From assembly GCF_004570525.1 (NCBI RefSeq), contig NZ_SPPZ01000008.1, positions 1-35,429 of the forward strand: a stretch of 35,429 bases of DNA, given 5' to 3'. Below, piece by piece: positions 16,191 through 26,218 of this stretch. The DNA comes from Streptococcus sp. WM07. GTDB taxonomy: Bacteria; Bacillota; Bacilli; Lactobacillales; Streptococcaceae. Both the position numbers and the translations under genes were made by a program. Below the pieces are notes generated by a model. The model was not told the DNA's origin, ran no database searches, and saw only the letters and a program-made list of their open reading frames with translations. Position 1 is the stretch's first letter. Each line of letters opens with the position of its first letter.

Positions 16191-19100
16191 GTGAAACATA
16201 GAGAAGGAAAATCTGTTGAATCTTATAGGCATACTCGTGTTAAAATGCATAAATCAGGTAAGCATTGGGTCCGCACGATTATGTCTAGCGTTGGTTCCAT
16301 TATTTTAGGCCAATCAAGGACAAAAATTTCTGAGCAATCGCTTCAGAAATATAACCCTGATGAAATGGCATCTAAATTAATCTCTCCAGCTACTGTCTTA
16401 AAAGGGGCTGGGGCTCTTGGTGCAGTGATTGGTGGGGCTGCTTTAGGAACGGATGAGGCCTTTGCGACTGAGACAGTTGTAGCATCTGAAACAAGTACAG
16501 AACATTTGACAACAGCTGAGGAAGTAACCTTGCCTACAGATGCAGTAGTTTCTACTTCATCCGAACAGGTTTCCTCTCTCCAAAATACGCTGTCAGATGT
16601 GTCTGAAAGCTCAGTATTACAAGAGTCTGGTTCAGATTCAGCTTCCTTATCTACCTCTGTATCTACATCTGTTTCAGTTAGTGAATCAGAGTCTGTATCT
16701 GCTTCAGAATCGTTATCTCTTTCAGAATCGATTTCTATTTCAACTTCAACTTCGAGCTCAGTATCTCTGTCTCTATCTGAAAGTCATTCAAGTTCCGAAT
16801 CACTTTCTTTATCTGAGAGCGAGAGTCAGTCAGCAAGTTACCGTGCATCATTGACTTTTGGCAAAGAGACAACTCAAGCTGAGAAGACTGAGCAGGTAAC
16901 AGAGCGTGATAATCGTCTAGCAGAATTGAATAGAGCGAAATCAAGTGCTGAAATTTTAACACAGTTAGCTCAGGAACAGCGTTTTGACTTAACGAATGAA
17001 TCCCTGGCAGAAGCAGTAGCTGTTAGTCAAGGAGATATCGTTGCTGCTAAAACCATTTTAGGGGATTCTACTGCTACTCTAGCAGAAATTCAAACAACCT
17101 TATCAGCTTTACGCAATAGCTCGCAAGCTTTAGCAGCAGAGCTTGTGAAGCAAACACCAGATGGGAAGTTGAGTTTCATGCTCGACACAAGCTCAGCAGT
17201 GGTCTCTGGTCTTCCAAATCAAGCTGTTCCAGCTACCGTAGCAGGTTATACTGTCGAGCAGAAATATCCGGACAATATTAAATTGGTGGATATGAATGAA
17301 GACTTCTTCACTTTTGCAGTTGTGACAGATTCAAATAGTGCACATTATTTATCTCTATCTATTAATAAAGCAAATGAGATTTATGTGAATACGTTTGATA
17401 GCAACGGATCTGTAGTGGATCGGACTCTCCTAGTTTATGGTAATGATGCCCGTCAAACCATGACGACTGGAAACTGGACTTTATCTTCTCAATTACGCTT
17501 TACTCAAGATGGAACGATTATCCCAGATCAAGCTCGTATTCGTATTTCTACAACGAATGGGAATGGGACTGTTGTTGGTTTGTTTGGATTCCAGCAGAGA
17601 CCTGCTACATCTACGCGAGTAGATATTAATAATGTACCAGTTTATGTAACGCAGAGAATTCAGCATGTGTATACAGATGGGAAACAGGCTGCTCCAGAAC
17701 TGACACAGTCTGGTTGGAGTTACTCACCTTATACCACAGCAGCTGTGAGCGTGGAGCATGGGAAAATGGTTGAAGTCACTGGAGGAGGGGCTACAGGTGT
17801 TCTAACGGTGACCAACCCAGTAATTACATACCGATACGATTACAGTATTTCAGAATCTGAAAGCACCTCACTCTCTACTTCTGAAAGATTATCAACTTCA
17901 GAGTCTGTAATGGCTTCACAATCACTTTCGACTTCAAGCAGTTTATCTGTTTCGATGAGTGTTTCTAGCTCTGAGAGTTTGTCTCACTCGGCTTCTGAAA
18001 GTCTTTCGGCTTCAGAGTCCATCAGTCACTCAGATTCTCAAAGTCTATCGATTTCAGAATCCGTATCCCATTCTATTTCAGAGTCTATCTCCGAATCTAT
18101 CTCAACTTCAACCAGTGATTCTGTATCTATGTCTATATCCGAATCTGTATATGAATCGGTAAGTGAGTCTATGTCTGAATCTGTCTTAGAGTCAGTATCA
18201 GAATCCGTAAGTGAGTCCATCTCAGAATCCGTCTCCGAGTCAGTAAGCGAGTCTATCTCAGAATCTGTGTCAGAGTCAGTAAGCGAATCTATCTCAGAAT
18301 CTGTGTCAGAATCGATAAGTGAGTCTATTTCAGAATCTGTATCAGAGTCCGTAAGTGAGTCTATTTCAGAATCTGTATCAGAATCCGTAAGTGAGTCTAT
18401 CTCAGAATCCGTCTCCGAGTCCGTGAGCGAGTCCATTTCAGAATCCGTGTCAGAGTCATTGAGCGAATCAATCTCAGAGTCAGTATCAGAATCCGTAAGT
18501 GAGTCAATTTCAGAGTCTGTATCAGAATCCGTAAGTGAGTCAATTTCAGAGTCAGTATCAGAATCCGTAAGTGAGTCCATCTCAGAATCTGTATCAGAAT
18601 CAGTGAGTGAGTCAATTTCAGAATCTGTATCCGAGTCAGTGAGCGAGTCCATTTCAGAATCTGTGTCAGAATCAGTAAGTGAGTCTATCTCTGAATCTGT
18701 GTCAGAGTCAGTAAGCGAATCTATCTCAGAATCTGTGTCAGAATCAGTGAGTGAGTCAATTTCAGAGTCTGTATCAGAGTCAGTAAGCGAGTCTATCTCA
18801 GAATCTGTGTCAGAATCAGTGAGCGAGTCTATTTCAGAATCTGTGTCAGAATCCATAAGTGAATCTATCTCAGAATCTGTGTCAGAATCCGTAAGTGAGT
18901 CAATTTCAGAATCTGTATCAGAATCCGTAAGTGAGTCAATTTCAGAGTCTGTATCAGAATCCGTAAGTGAATCCATTTCAGAATCTGTATCAGAATCCGT
19001 AAGTGAATCTATTTCAGAATCAGTCTCCGAGTCCGTAAGTGAATCTATTTCAGAATCTGTGTCAGAATCGGTAAGTGAGTCTATCTCAGAATCTGTGTCA

Positions 19101-21518
19101 GAATCGGTAAGTGAGTCTATTTCAGAATCTGTATCAGAATCGGTAAGTGAGTCTATCTCAGAATCCGTAAGTGAGTCTATCTCAGAATCTGTGTCAGAGT
19201 CAGTGAGTGAGTCTATTTCAGAATCAGTCTCAGAATCCGTAAGTGAGTCTATCTCAGAATCAGTCTCAGAATCCGTAAGTGAATCCATTTCAGAGTCTGT
19301 ATCCGAGTCCGTAAGCGAGTCCATCTCAGAATCTGTGTCAGAATCGGTAAGTGAGTCTATGTCAGAGTCTGTGTCAGAGTCGGTGAGTGAGTCTATCTCA
19401 GAATCTGTGTCAGAGTCGGTGAGTGAGTCTATTTCAGAATCTGTGTCAGAGTCCGTAAGTGAATCCATTTCAGAATCAGTCTCAGAATCCGTAAGTGAAT
19501 CCATTTCAGAGTCTGTATCAGAATCCGTAAGTGAGTCAATTTCAGAATCCGTCTCCGAGTCCGTAAGCGAGTCAATTTCAGAATCCGTCTCCGAGTCAGT
19601 AAGTGAGTCTATCTCAGAATCTGTATCGGAATCCGTAAGTGAGTCAATTTCAGAATCTGTGTCAGAATCTGTGTCAGAATCCATAAGTGAATCTATCTCA
19701 GAATCTGTGTCAGAATCCGTAAGTGAGTCCATTTCAGAATCTGTATCAGAATCCGTAAGTGAGTCAATTTCAGAGTCTGTATCAGAATCCGTAAGTGAAT
19801 CCATTTCAGAATCTGTGTCCGAGTCCGTAAGTGAATCTATTTCAGAATCTGTGTCCGAGTCCGTAAGCGAGTCCATCTCAGAATCAGTCTCCGAGTCCGT
19901 AAGCGAGTCTATTTCAGAATCTGTATCCGAGTCCGTAAGTGAGTCCATTTCAGAATCTGTATCAGAATCCGTAAGTGAGTCAATTTCCGAGTCTGTATCA
20001 GAATCCGTAAGTGAATCCATTTCAGAATCTGTGTCAGAATCCGTAAGTGAGTCTATCTCAGAATCTGTGTCAGAGTCCGTAAGTGAATCCATTTCAGAGT
20101 CTGTCTCCGAGTCCGTAAGTGAGTCCATTTCAGAATCTGTATCAGAATCCGTAAGTGAGTCCATTTCAGAGTCTGTATCAGAATCCGTAAGTGAGTCCAT
20201 TTCAGAATCAGTCTCAGAATCCGTAAGTGAATCCATTTCAGAATCTGTATCAGAATCCGTAAGTGAATCTATTTCAGAATCAGTCTCCGAGTCCGTAAGT
20301 GAATCTATTTCAGAATCTGTGTCAGAATCGGTAAGTGAGTCTATCTCAGAATCTGTGTCAGAGTCCGTGAGTGAGTCTATTTCAGAATCTGTGTCAGAAT
20401 CCGTAAGTGAGTCTATCTCAGAATCAGTATCAGAATCCGTAAGTGAATCCATTTCAGAGTCTGTATCCGAGTCCGTAAGCGAGTCTATCTCAGAATCAGT
20501 CTCAGAATCGGTAAGTGAGTCTATTTCAGAATCTGTGTCAGAATCAGTGAGTGAATCCATTTCAGAGTCTGTATCAGAGTCAGTAAGCGAGTCTATCTCA
20601 GAATCTGTCTCAGAATCCGTAAGTGAGTCCATTTCAGAATCTGTGTCAGAGTCCGTGAGTGAGTCTATTTCAGAATCTGTGTCAGAGTCTGTGAGCGAAT
20701 CTATCTCAGAATCCGTGTCAGAATCGGTAAGTGAGTCTATCTCAGAATCTGTATCAGAATCGGTAAGTGAGTCCATTTCAGAATCTGTCTCAGAATCCGT
20801 AAGTGAATCCATTTCCGAGTCTGTATCAGAATCCGTAAGTGAGTCAATTTCAGAATCCGTCTCAGAGTCATTAAGCGAGTCAATTTCAGAATCCGTCTCA
20901 GAGTCAGTAAGTGAGTCTATCTCAGAATCTGTATCGGAATCCGTAAGTGAGTCAATTTCAGAATCTGTGTCAGAGTCAGTAAGTGAGTCTATCTCAGAAT
21001 CTGTGTCAGAATCGGTAAGTGAGTCCATTTCAGAATCTGTATCAGAATCCGTAAGTGAGTCTATCTCAGAATCCGTCTCCGAGTCAGTGAGCGAGTCCAT
21101 TTCAGAATCTGCATCAGAGTCATTAAGCGAGTCCATTTCAGAATCTGTGTCAGAATCAGTGAGTGAGTCCATTTCAGAATCTGTGTCAGAATCCGTAAGT
21201 GAGTCTATCTCAGAATCTGTGTCAGAGTCCGTAAGTGAATCCATTTCAGAGTCTGTATCAGAGTCCGTAAGTGAGTCCATTTCAGAATCTGTATCAGAGT
21301 CCGTGAGCGAATCTATCTCAGAATCCGTCTCCGAGTCAGTGAGCGAGTCCATTTCAGAATCTGTGTCAGAATCCGTAAGTGAGAAACCGGTCGCTAATCG
21401 TCTTCCAAATACTGGAGATCAAGATTCTTCAGGTATGAGCCTAGCGGGATTAGGTCTTCTATCAGCGATTTTATTGGGTCGGAAAAAACGAAAAAAAGAT
21501 GGCCAAGCAGTCGATTAA
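16191..21518 (+). CDS. fap1: Fap1-like serine-rich repeat glycoprotein adhesin
   Basis: A 1775-aa protein starting with GTG, ten bases after GAAAGG. The signal peptide is of the long accessory-Sec type (about 92 residues, cleavage near EAFA/TETV) with the motif [10 protein letters not shown] at 17-26 and a Gly-rich hydrophobic core. A short Ser-rich segment (about 110-215) comes next. A non-repeat region (about 216-555) begins with a helical part (to about 303) and continues as beta-rich sequence (to about 555), like the NR-alpha and NR-beta parts of Fap1. The main Ser-rich repeat runs from about 556 to 1728. LPNTG at 1738-1742, a hydrophobic stretch and RKKRKKD end the protein. There is no cysteine. 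It should be O-glycosylated in the cytosol, exported by SecA2/SecY2, anchored by sortase and used for adhesion. The receptor cannot be read from sequence. The glycosyltransferase cluster precedes it and its export genes follow. Confidence 0.94.
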   Translation: MKHREGKSVESYRHTRVKMHKSGKHWVRTIMSSVGSIILGQSRTKISEQSLQKYNPDEMASKLISPATVLKGAGALGAVIGGAALGTDEAFATETVVASETSTEHLTTAEEVTLPTDAVVSTSSEQVSSLQNTLSDVSESSVLQESGSDSASLSTSVSTSVSVSESESVSASESLSLSESISISTSTSSSVSLSLSESHSSSESLSLSESESQSASYRASLTFGKETTQAEKTEQVTERDNRLAELNRAKSSAEILTQLAQEQRFDLTNESLAEAVAVSQGDIVAAKTILGDSTATLAEIQTTLSALRNSSQALAAELVKQTPDGKLSFMLDTSSAVVSGLPNQAVPATVAGYTVEQKYPDNIKLVDMNEDFFTFAVVTDSNSAHYLSLSINKANEIYVNTFDSNGSVVDRTLLVYGNDARQTMTTGNWTLSSQLRFTQDGTIIPDQARIRISTTNGNGTVVGLFGFQQRPATSTRVDINNVPVYVTQRIQHVYTDGKQAAPELTQSGWSYSPYTTAAVSVEHGKMVEVTGGGATGVLTVTNPVITYRYDYSISESESTSLSTSERLSTSESVMASQSLSTSSSLSVSMSVSSSESLSHSASESLSASESISHSDSQSLSISESVSHSISESISESISTSTSDSVSMSISESVYESVSESMSESVLESVSESVSESISESVSESVSESISESVSESVSESISESVSESISESISESVSESVSESISESVSESVSESISESVSESVSESISESVSESLSESISESVSESVSESISESVSESVSESISESVSESVSESISESVSESVSESISESVSESVSESISESVSESVSESISESVSESVSESISESVSESVSESISESVSESVSESISESVSESVSESISESVSESISESISESVSESVSESISESVSESVSESISESVSESVSESISESVSESVSESISESVSESVSESISESVSESVSESISESVSESVSESISESVSESVSESISESVSESISESVSESVSESISESVSESVSESISESVSESVSESISESVSESVSESISESVSESVSESMSESVSESVSESISESVSESVSESISESVSESVSESISESVSESVSESISESVSESVSESISESVSESVSESISESVSESVSESISESVSESVSESISESVSESVSESISESISESVSESVSESISESVSESVSESISESVSESVSESISESVSESVSESISESVSESVSESISESVSESVSESISESVSESVSESISESVSESVSESISESVSESVSESISESVSESVSESISESVSESVSESISESVSESVSESISESVSESVSESISESVSESVSESISESVSESVSESISESVSESVSESISESVSESVSESISESVSESVSESISESVSESVSESISESVSESVSESISESVSESVSESISESVSESVSESISESVSESVSESISESVSESVSESISESVSESVSESISESVSESVSESISESVSESVSESISESVSESVSESISESVSESVSESISESVSESVSESISESVSESVSESISESVSESVSESISESVSESLSESISESVSESVSESISESVSESVSESISESVSESVSESISESVSESVSESISESVSESVSESISESVSESVSESISESASESLSESISESVSESVSESISESVSESVSESISESVSESVSESISESVSESVSESISESVSESVSESISESVSESVSESISESVSESVSEKPVANRLPNTGDQDSSGMSLAGLGLLSAILLGRKKRKKDGQAVD
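18954..19102 (+). repeat. 149-bp block repeated exactly at 20214-20362
   Basis: Reading line by line, 18954-19102 and 20214-20362 are identical, including synonymous third positions. The offset is 1260 bp, which is 35 units of 36 bp. Bases just outside on both sides differ. Confidence 0.85.
20214..20362 (+). repeat. Second copy of the 149-bp block
   Basis: Identical to 18954-19102. It marks a segmental duplication or gene conversion inside the adhesin array. Confidence 0.85.
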
Positions 21519-21590
21519 TGACTGATAATGATCATAATAGATATGCATAGTATGGTTTTAGACGAATCATATGATCGTTAGACGAAAAAT

Positions 21591-21620
21591 GAGGCTGGAA
21601 CATTTTGTTCCAGCCTCTCT
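21591..21620 (+). terminator. Hairpin after the adhesin gene
   Basis: GAGGCTGGAAC and GTTCCAGCCTC form a perfect 11-bp stem with a 5-nt loop. The T-run is poor (TCTAT), so termination may be partial, allowing some transcript to reach secY2. Similar hairpins are common between streptococcal genes. Confidence 0.65.
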
Positions 21621-21738
21621 ATGCATGTTGCTACAAAATTTACAGTGTAGAAATAAAAAAGAGGATATTTAGACAAGAATATGATTCTTGTAGCTATTAG
21701 CTTCTCTAGCTATTTTAGGAGAGGGCAGAGATTGTTTA

Positions 21739-21747
21739 TGTTATACT
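21739..21747 (+). promoter_or_regulatory. Extended -10 promoter of the accessory Sec operon
   Basis: TGTTATACT is an extended -10 (TGn plus TATACT at 21742-21747), 34 bp before the secY2 start. There is no clear -35, as is usual for extended -10 promoters. Confidence 0.55.
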
Positions 21748-21781
21748 TATTTTAAAAAGGAAATATGAGGATGACCTCACT

Positions 21782-23044
21782 ATGTTAAATTTAAAAAGTA
21801 CATTGGCCAATCAGTTACTGCGTAGTAAAATGATCTGGACTTTGTTGATTGTGATGGTTTACATGATTGGACGGTTTTTACCAGTTCCGACAGCCCTGAT
21901 TACAAATGAGCAACTACAACAATTTGGAAATCATACTATTTGGCAGAATCTTGCAACGGTGACTGGAGCTCGGATTAGTAGTCTGACGCTATTCTCCTTG
22001 GGATTGAGTCCTTGGATGACAACTGTTATTATTTGGCGCTTTTTTACTGTTTTTAATATCTTTAAAAATCAAACTCAGGCTCAGATGTATCACTATCGAA
22101 TGTTATTATCGATAGTCATTGCAGCTATTCAAGCTTTTGGTTTAACAGCTTCTGCCCAATTACTTGAACTGCCTTTTATGGGTGTATCAGGAAAAGAAGT
22201 TAGCTGGTTTATTACGATTGTAATTTTGGTGGTAGGATCCGTTGTTCTAACGTGGTTAGGAAATAGAAATGCTGTTCGTGGTCTAGGTGGTATGACAATG
22301 ATCATTTTGGTGAATATGATTCTTTCTTTTATAGAGAATGGAATTCGTTTTATCTCTGAACAGTCCGGATTTTCATTTCTGTTACTCGGTCAATTGTTGA
22401 TTTTTGCGGTAATCTATAGCTTGTTAGTTCTGTTGACGGTTACGCTGTATAGAGGAGAATACCGAATACCAATTCGAAGGGTAGCCCTTCACACGGTCTA
22501 TGATCAGAAAAGCTATTTACCGATTCGAGTAACACCGGCTGGAGCCTTGCCTTTCATGTATGGAATGACTTTGATGATGTTACCTGCTTATTTGTTAAGT
22601 GGTCTACGCTCCCTTTATCCGACCAATGAGATGCTGAAAGTCTTGAGTACCCAGTTAAGTTTGACGCAGGTACCGGGAGCAATTTTTTATATGTTTCTTT
22701 TGTATATCTTATCGATTGGTTTTGCTTATTACAACTATGATTCTTATGATATTGCCAGAAATATGCGTAATAACGGGGATTATATTGAAGGGATTCGTCC
22801 GGGGCGTGATACAAAAGACTATATTCAGAAAAAAGTCTCTAGTCTTGCTCAATTTGGAGCTTGTACAGTTCTGTTGATTGGAGGCTTGCCCTTATTATTT
22901 CTAGTAGTCAGAGGAACACATGATGGTAGTATTAGCATTGCTCTGTTGATTAACAATGCCTATATTGTATCGAGCCTATTATTGGGAGTTGTTGAACAAG
23001 TAGACACTATTCAAAGTTGGAAAAACTACCAGAATGTCATTTAG
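21782..23044 (+). CDS. secY2: Accessory Sec translocase channel SecY2
   Basis: A 420-aa polytopic membrane protein of the SecY family with about ten hydrophobic segments and the N-terminal pattern GRFLPVPTALIT. It corresponds to SecY2 of the accessory Sec system, the dedicated channel for serine-rich glycoproteins. Compared with housekeeping SecY the cytosolic loops look short. The sequence IRPGRDTKDYIQKKVSSLAQFGA near 340 is the SecY-like loop before the last helices, which contacts SecA. GAGG lies 11 bases ahead of the start and is paired with CCTC in a tiny inverted repeat. It is first in an eight-gene operon with asp1-3, secA2, gtfA, gtfB and asp4. Confidence 0.95.
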   Translation: MLNLKSTLANQLLRSKMIWTLLIVMVYMIGRFLPVPTALITNEQLQQFGNHTIWQNLATVTGARISSLTLFSLGLSPWMTTVIIWRFFTVFNIFKNQTQAQMYHYRMLLSIVIAAIQAFGLTASAQLLELPFMGVSGKEVSWFITIVILVVGSVVLTWLGNRNAVRGLGGMTMIILVNMILSFIENGIRFISEQSGFSFLLLGQLLIFAVIYSLLVLLTVTLYRGEYRIPIRRVALHTVYDQKSYLPIRVTPAGALPFMYGMTLMMLPAYLLSGLRSLYPTNEMLKVLSTQLSLTQVPGAIFYMFLLYILSIGFAYYNYDSYDIARNMRNNGDYIEGIRPGRDTKDYIQKKVSSLAQFGACTVLLIGGLPLLFLVVRGTHDGSISIALLINNAYIVSSLLLGVVEQVDTIQSWKNYQNVI

Positions 23045-23060
23045 AAGTCGGGAGTTTAGC

Positions 23061-24644
23061 ATGTTTTATTTCATTCCATCTTGGTACAATGCGAATCGTC
23101 CTTGGTACCATCAGACTCAAATCTGGTTTCGCGTTTTAGAACGTATGACCTTTGATGATACAGTTCACCAGATTAAAATGTTTCATCAGGGGCAAGAAGA
23201 AGTTGGATTGTTGATTTTAAATTATCAGCCTCAACTGCGCTATTTCTTACATAAACAAGACCTTCTTGCAATTCCGTATTGGTCATTCTTTGATGATATT
23301 CAAAATATTTCGTCTGTATCAGTGAAGCCTTTTTCGTTTAAAGAGCTGCGTTGGCCAAAAGGGACACAATTTCTATACAGTCCCTTTGCTGTTTTAGCAC
23401 GAGTGAATCAAAAAGATATTGCAAGAATTCATTTTGCTCAAGATGGAAATCTTTTCTTTATTGAATTTTTAGAAGATGATAGGGTGAGCAAACAGTATCT
23501 TTTTGACGACCGAGGCTTCCTATCTTCTATTCTCTATTTTGATGAGCAGGAGCAAGAATGGTATCAGGATTATCTCAATGAAAGTGGTGTCTGGCAGGTA
23601 CGTGAATACTTACAGGGATCTTTAGAAGGACAGATTGAAGTGAATCCTTATGCAGACCATCTGTTTCAACAGAAGTTTTACCAGTCTTGGTCTTCACTAA
23701 TGGAAGAACGTTTGGAACTTTTAAAGCAACAGGTGATGGATGATCAGGATACGTTGGTGATTGCGAGTCATTCTCAGCACAATGAGTTAATGCTTCAAGT
23801 ATTTCCTAAGCAGCAGAAAGTTGTTTCCTTTTTTGGGGACCGTTTTCAATTTGAAGTGGAAGATTCGAGCCAACAGTTAGTTGAACAAGCGAACTTATTG
23901 GTTGTTGATACTAAAAAACAAGAAGAAAAGCTACGGCAATGGATGCAAGTCGTGTACCAGCAGCCAAAAGCGCTTTTACGTGTACCTCCTTATGATACAC
24001 GTCTGCGATTGGGACATAGCCAAATGATAAAAGAGCAGATCCTGTATTTTTATATGGATTCTTTGACAGAATCGGAACTATTTCTTGTGCTAGAAGTTTT
24101 GTTAGATTTTATGGCGCAGCATGATGATGTAGCTCTATCATTAGTAACCTTTGACCGTTCTCGTAATACAAAAATAGTAGAAGAGTGGATTAATCAGCGA
24201 ATCTATAGTCATTACAATGCAGAGGATTTTTTTCAAGTAGCAGATACTGGAAATGAAAACCAATTGGAAGAAGATGAGGAGATGGAGCTGTCACGAATTC
24301 ATTTTCATTTACTAACAAATGAAAATGATATTATTACAGCTTTAGATTCTGCACGTTTGGTGCTTGATTTGGGAGTAGAACCTGATCTCTATACTCAGAT
24401 TGCTAGTATTTCAGCGGGGGTTCCTCAGATTAATCAGGTCGAGACAGACTTTGTTAGTCATAAGAAAAATGGTTGGATTCTTCATCCAGAGGAAAATTTA
24501 GAAGAAGCCTTACATTTTTATTTAGAGGGATTAGCAAACTGGAATCGTTCCTTGGTTTATTCGGTTCAGAAAATGGTAGATTATACAAGTGGTCGTATCC
24601 TTCATCAGTGGCATGAATTATTAGATAAGGAAGAAAGAACATGA
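23061..24644 (+). CDS. asp1: Accessory Sec protein Asp1 (Gap1)
   Basis: 527 aa from the ATG at 23061, preceded by GGGAG at the right distance; an upstream in-frame ATG lies inside secY2. The N-terminus MFYFIPSWYNANRPWYHQ is characteristic of Asp1. Asp1 has a GT-B-like fold without known transferase activity and forms a complex with Asp2 and Asp3. The complex binds the adhesin and SecA2 and is needed for export. The second half contains a glycosyltransferase-like segment (VLDLGVEPDLYTQIASISAG near 443). The stop codon overlaps the asp2 start (ATGA). Confidence 0.93.
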   Translation: MFYFIPSWYNANRPWYHQTQIWFRVLERMTFDDTVHQIKMFHQGQEEVGLLILNYQPQLRYFLHKQDLLAIPYWSFFDDIQNISSVSVKPFSFKELRWPKGTQFLYSPFAVLARVNQKDIARIHFAQDGNLFFIEFLEDDRVSKQYLFDDRGFLSSILYFDEQEQEWYQDYLNESGVWQVREYLQGSLEGQIEVNPYADHLFQQKFYQSWSSLMEERLELLKQQVMDDQDTLVIASHSQHNELMLQVFPKQQKVVSFFGDRFQFEVEDSSQQLVEQANLLVVDTKKQEEKLRQWMQVVYQQPKALLRVPPYDTRLRLGHSQMIKEQILYFYMDSLTESELFLVLEVLLDFMAQHDDVALSLVTFDRSRNTKIVEEWINQRIYSHYNAEDFFQVADTGNENQLEEDEEMELSRIHFHLLTNENDIITALDSARLVLDLGVEPDLYTQIASISAGVPQINQVETDFVSHKKNGWILHPEENLEEALHFYLEGLANWNRSLVYSVQKMVDYTSGRILHQWHELLDKEERT

Positions 24645-26218
24645 AAATCTTACAAATTGGTGCCTCTTCTTGGGTCAATCAAGAGATTGTTTTACCGGAG
24701 GATATGGAGTGGTACTGTACGGAAGCAGAAGATATTCCAGCGTTGTTAGAGGAACTGACAGAACAAGCTCGGAATCGTTTACCGAAAATGGAAGACGGAA
24801 GCTCACTGCCGAAAGTACGTTTGTACTTTGATGCTGTTGTGATTACAAGCTCACTAGCTGAAGAAAGTTTGACTCCCCTTATGAATTGTGTGGAAGCCTA
24901 TGGTCTTTATGTGGATACGGGAGTTTCCCTGCCGGAAGGAAGTCCTTTTGGGATATTTAGGCGAAAAATGCTACGGAAGCTCGAAGTTGTGGGAGATTTG
25001 CAAACAAAGATTGACTATCTTTATCTCACACACTTTGGGAGTCAATACGGTGCGAAACTAAAAGTACCGGATATTGATGTTAGTGAACAATTTCAAGGGA
25101 ACGTCTTTTATGATGGTCACGTAGCTGTTCATTTGCAGGGAGAGTTTGGCCAAGATTTTACCCCTTTACTAACCTTCCGTTATAATTTGGGAACCTTTCC
25201 TGTAGCCCTTGAAATTTGGTTGGAATATTTTAAAGTAGCAGGAAATCCAGAGATTTATTTGGAACTTACTCCGATGCGAAAGGGAAGCCTGCATGATTTT
25301 TTGGAACCGATTGTATTAAGCGAGGATCAATTGGAGACTCCCTATATTCTTCCCCCTGATGAAGAAATTGGTTTTTATGCCATCTCAGTCTGGGCCAAGG
25401 GAACAGGCGAGTTGGGATTTGGACCTCTTCATTGGCGGTATTCCCGTATCGGGATGGGACAATTTGTTCTAGGTGGGGAACGTTTCAGCGATTCTAAAAA
25501 ACAGGAGTTGATTTATTATTTCAATCCTGGGGATCTGAAGCCACCTTTGAATGTTTATTTTTCAGGTTTTCGAACTGCTGAGGGATTTGAGGGTTATGGA
25601 ATCATGAAGTCCCTGAAAGGTCCTTTTCTGTTGATTGGGGATCCGCGCTTAGAAGGTGGTGGCTTTTATATTGGTTCACCTGAATTGGAAGCCAAAGTGG
25701 TAGAGGTAATTCAGGAATCTTTAGATTATTTAGGTTTTCAACAATCAGATCTTATTTTATCGGGTTTATCCATGGGAACTTTCGGAGCTCTTTATTATGC
25801 GTCTGATTTCAATCCCTATGCAGTTGTTATTGGAAAACCGTTTACAAATGTAGGTGATACGGTAGCTGCTATCAAGCTAAAAAGACCTGATGAATTTGAG
25901 ACAAGTGCAGATGTTTTGCTCAATGTCACTGGGGGAGCTCAAAAGCAGGACATGGAGCAATTGAATCAGAAATTTTGGGATAAGTTTAAGCAATCTAGCT
26001 TTGCGGAGACTACTTTTGCAATTGCCTACATGGAAAATGATGATTATGACGGTAAAGCGACAGCTATGTTATTAGAAGCATTAACTGAACAAGGAACTCA
26101 TATTTATACGAAGGGATATGAGGGCCGTCATAACGACAATAGTCGAGCGATTAATAGATGGTTTATGAAGCAGTATGTCCAGTTATTGGAGAATGGGTAT
26201 GGAAGGAAGTATGGATGA
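24641..26218 (+). CDS. asp2: Accessory Sec protein Asp2 (Gap2), GlcNAc O-acetyltransferase
   Basis: A 525-aa Asp2 protein. The C-terminal half has an alpha/beta-hydrolase-like core with the nucleophile motif G-L-S377-M-G and the conserved stretch PYAVVIGKPFTNVGD. In S. gordonii the equivalent serine makes Asp2 an acetyltransferase that modifies GlcNAc on the adhesin; Asp2 also has a separate export role in the Asp1-3 complex. The N-terminal half is beta-rich, probably carbohydrate binding. Its start overlaps the asp1 stop and its stop overlaps the asp3 start, so the three are made in step. Confidence 0.93.
   Translation: MKILQIGASSWVNQEIVLPEDMEWYCTEAEDIPALLEELTEQARNRLPKMEDGSSLPKVRLYFDAVVITSSLAEESLTPLMNCVEAYGLYVDTGVSLPEGSPFGIFRRKMLRKLEVVGDLQTKIDYLYLTHFGSQYGAKLKVPDIDVSEQFQGNVFYDGHVAVHLQGEFGQDFTPLLTFRYNLGTFPVALEIWLEYFKVAGNPEIYLELTPMRKGSLHDFLEPIVLSEDQLETPYILPPDEEIGFYAISVWAKGTGELGFGPLHWRYSRIGMGQFVLGGERFSDSKKQELIYYFNPGDLKPPLNVYFSGFRTAEGFEGYGIMKSLKGPFLLIGDPRLEGGGFYIGSPELEAKVVEVIQESLDYLGFQQSDLILSGLSMGTFGALYYASDFNPYAVVIGKPFTNVGDTVAAIKLKRPDEFETSADVLLNVTGGAQKQDMEQLNQKFWDKFKQSSFAETTFAIAYMENDDYDGKATAMLLEALTEQGTHIYTKGYEGRHNDNSRAINRWFMKQYVQLLENGYGRKYG

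Larger units (their letters stand above)
18178..21384 (+). repeat. 36-bp tandem repeat array of the adhesin (about 88 units)
   Basis: The unit encodes the 12-residue pattern [12 protein letters not shown]. Nearly every 36-bp unit contains one V/I/L-Ser pair written with AGT or AGC (usually GTAAGT or GTGAGY); the other serines use TCN codons. The distance between these marks is 36 bp, with at least one 24-bp unit (19143 to 19167) and one 48-bp unit (19635 to 19683), that is, changes by 12 bp. Confidence 0.9.

Noticed and set aside
18038-21352. Large antisense frame as a real gene
   Set aside because: It is a mirror of the sense codon pattern, with no signal peptide, anchor or separate promoter.
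16191-21384. CRISPR-like or minisatellite array
   Set aside because: The periodic DNA is entirely in frame within one long coding sequence and has no spacer-repeat alternation.
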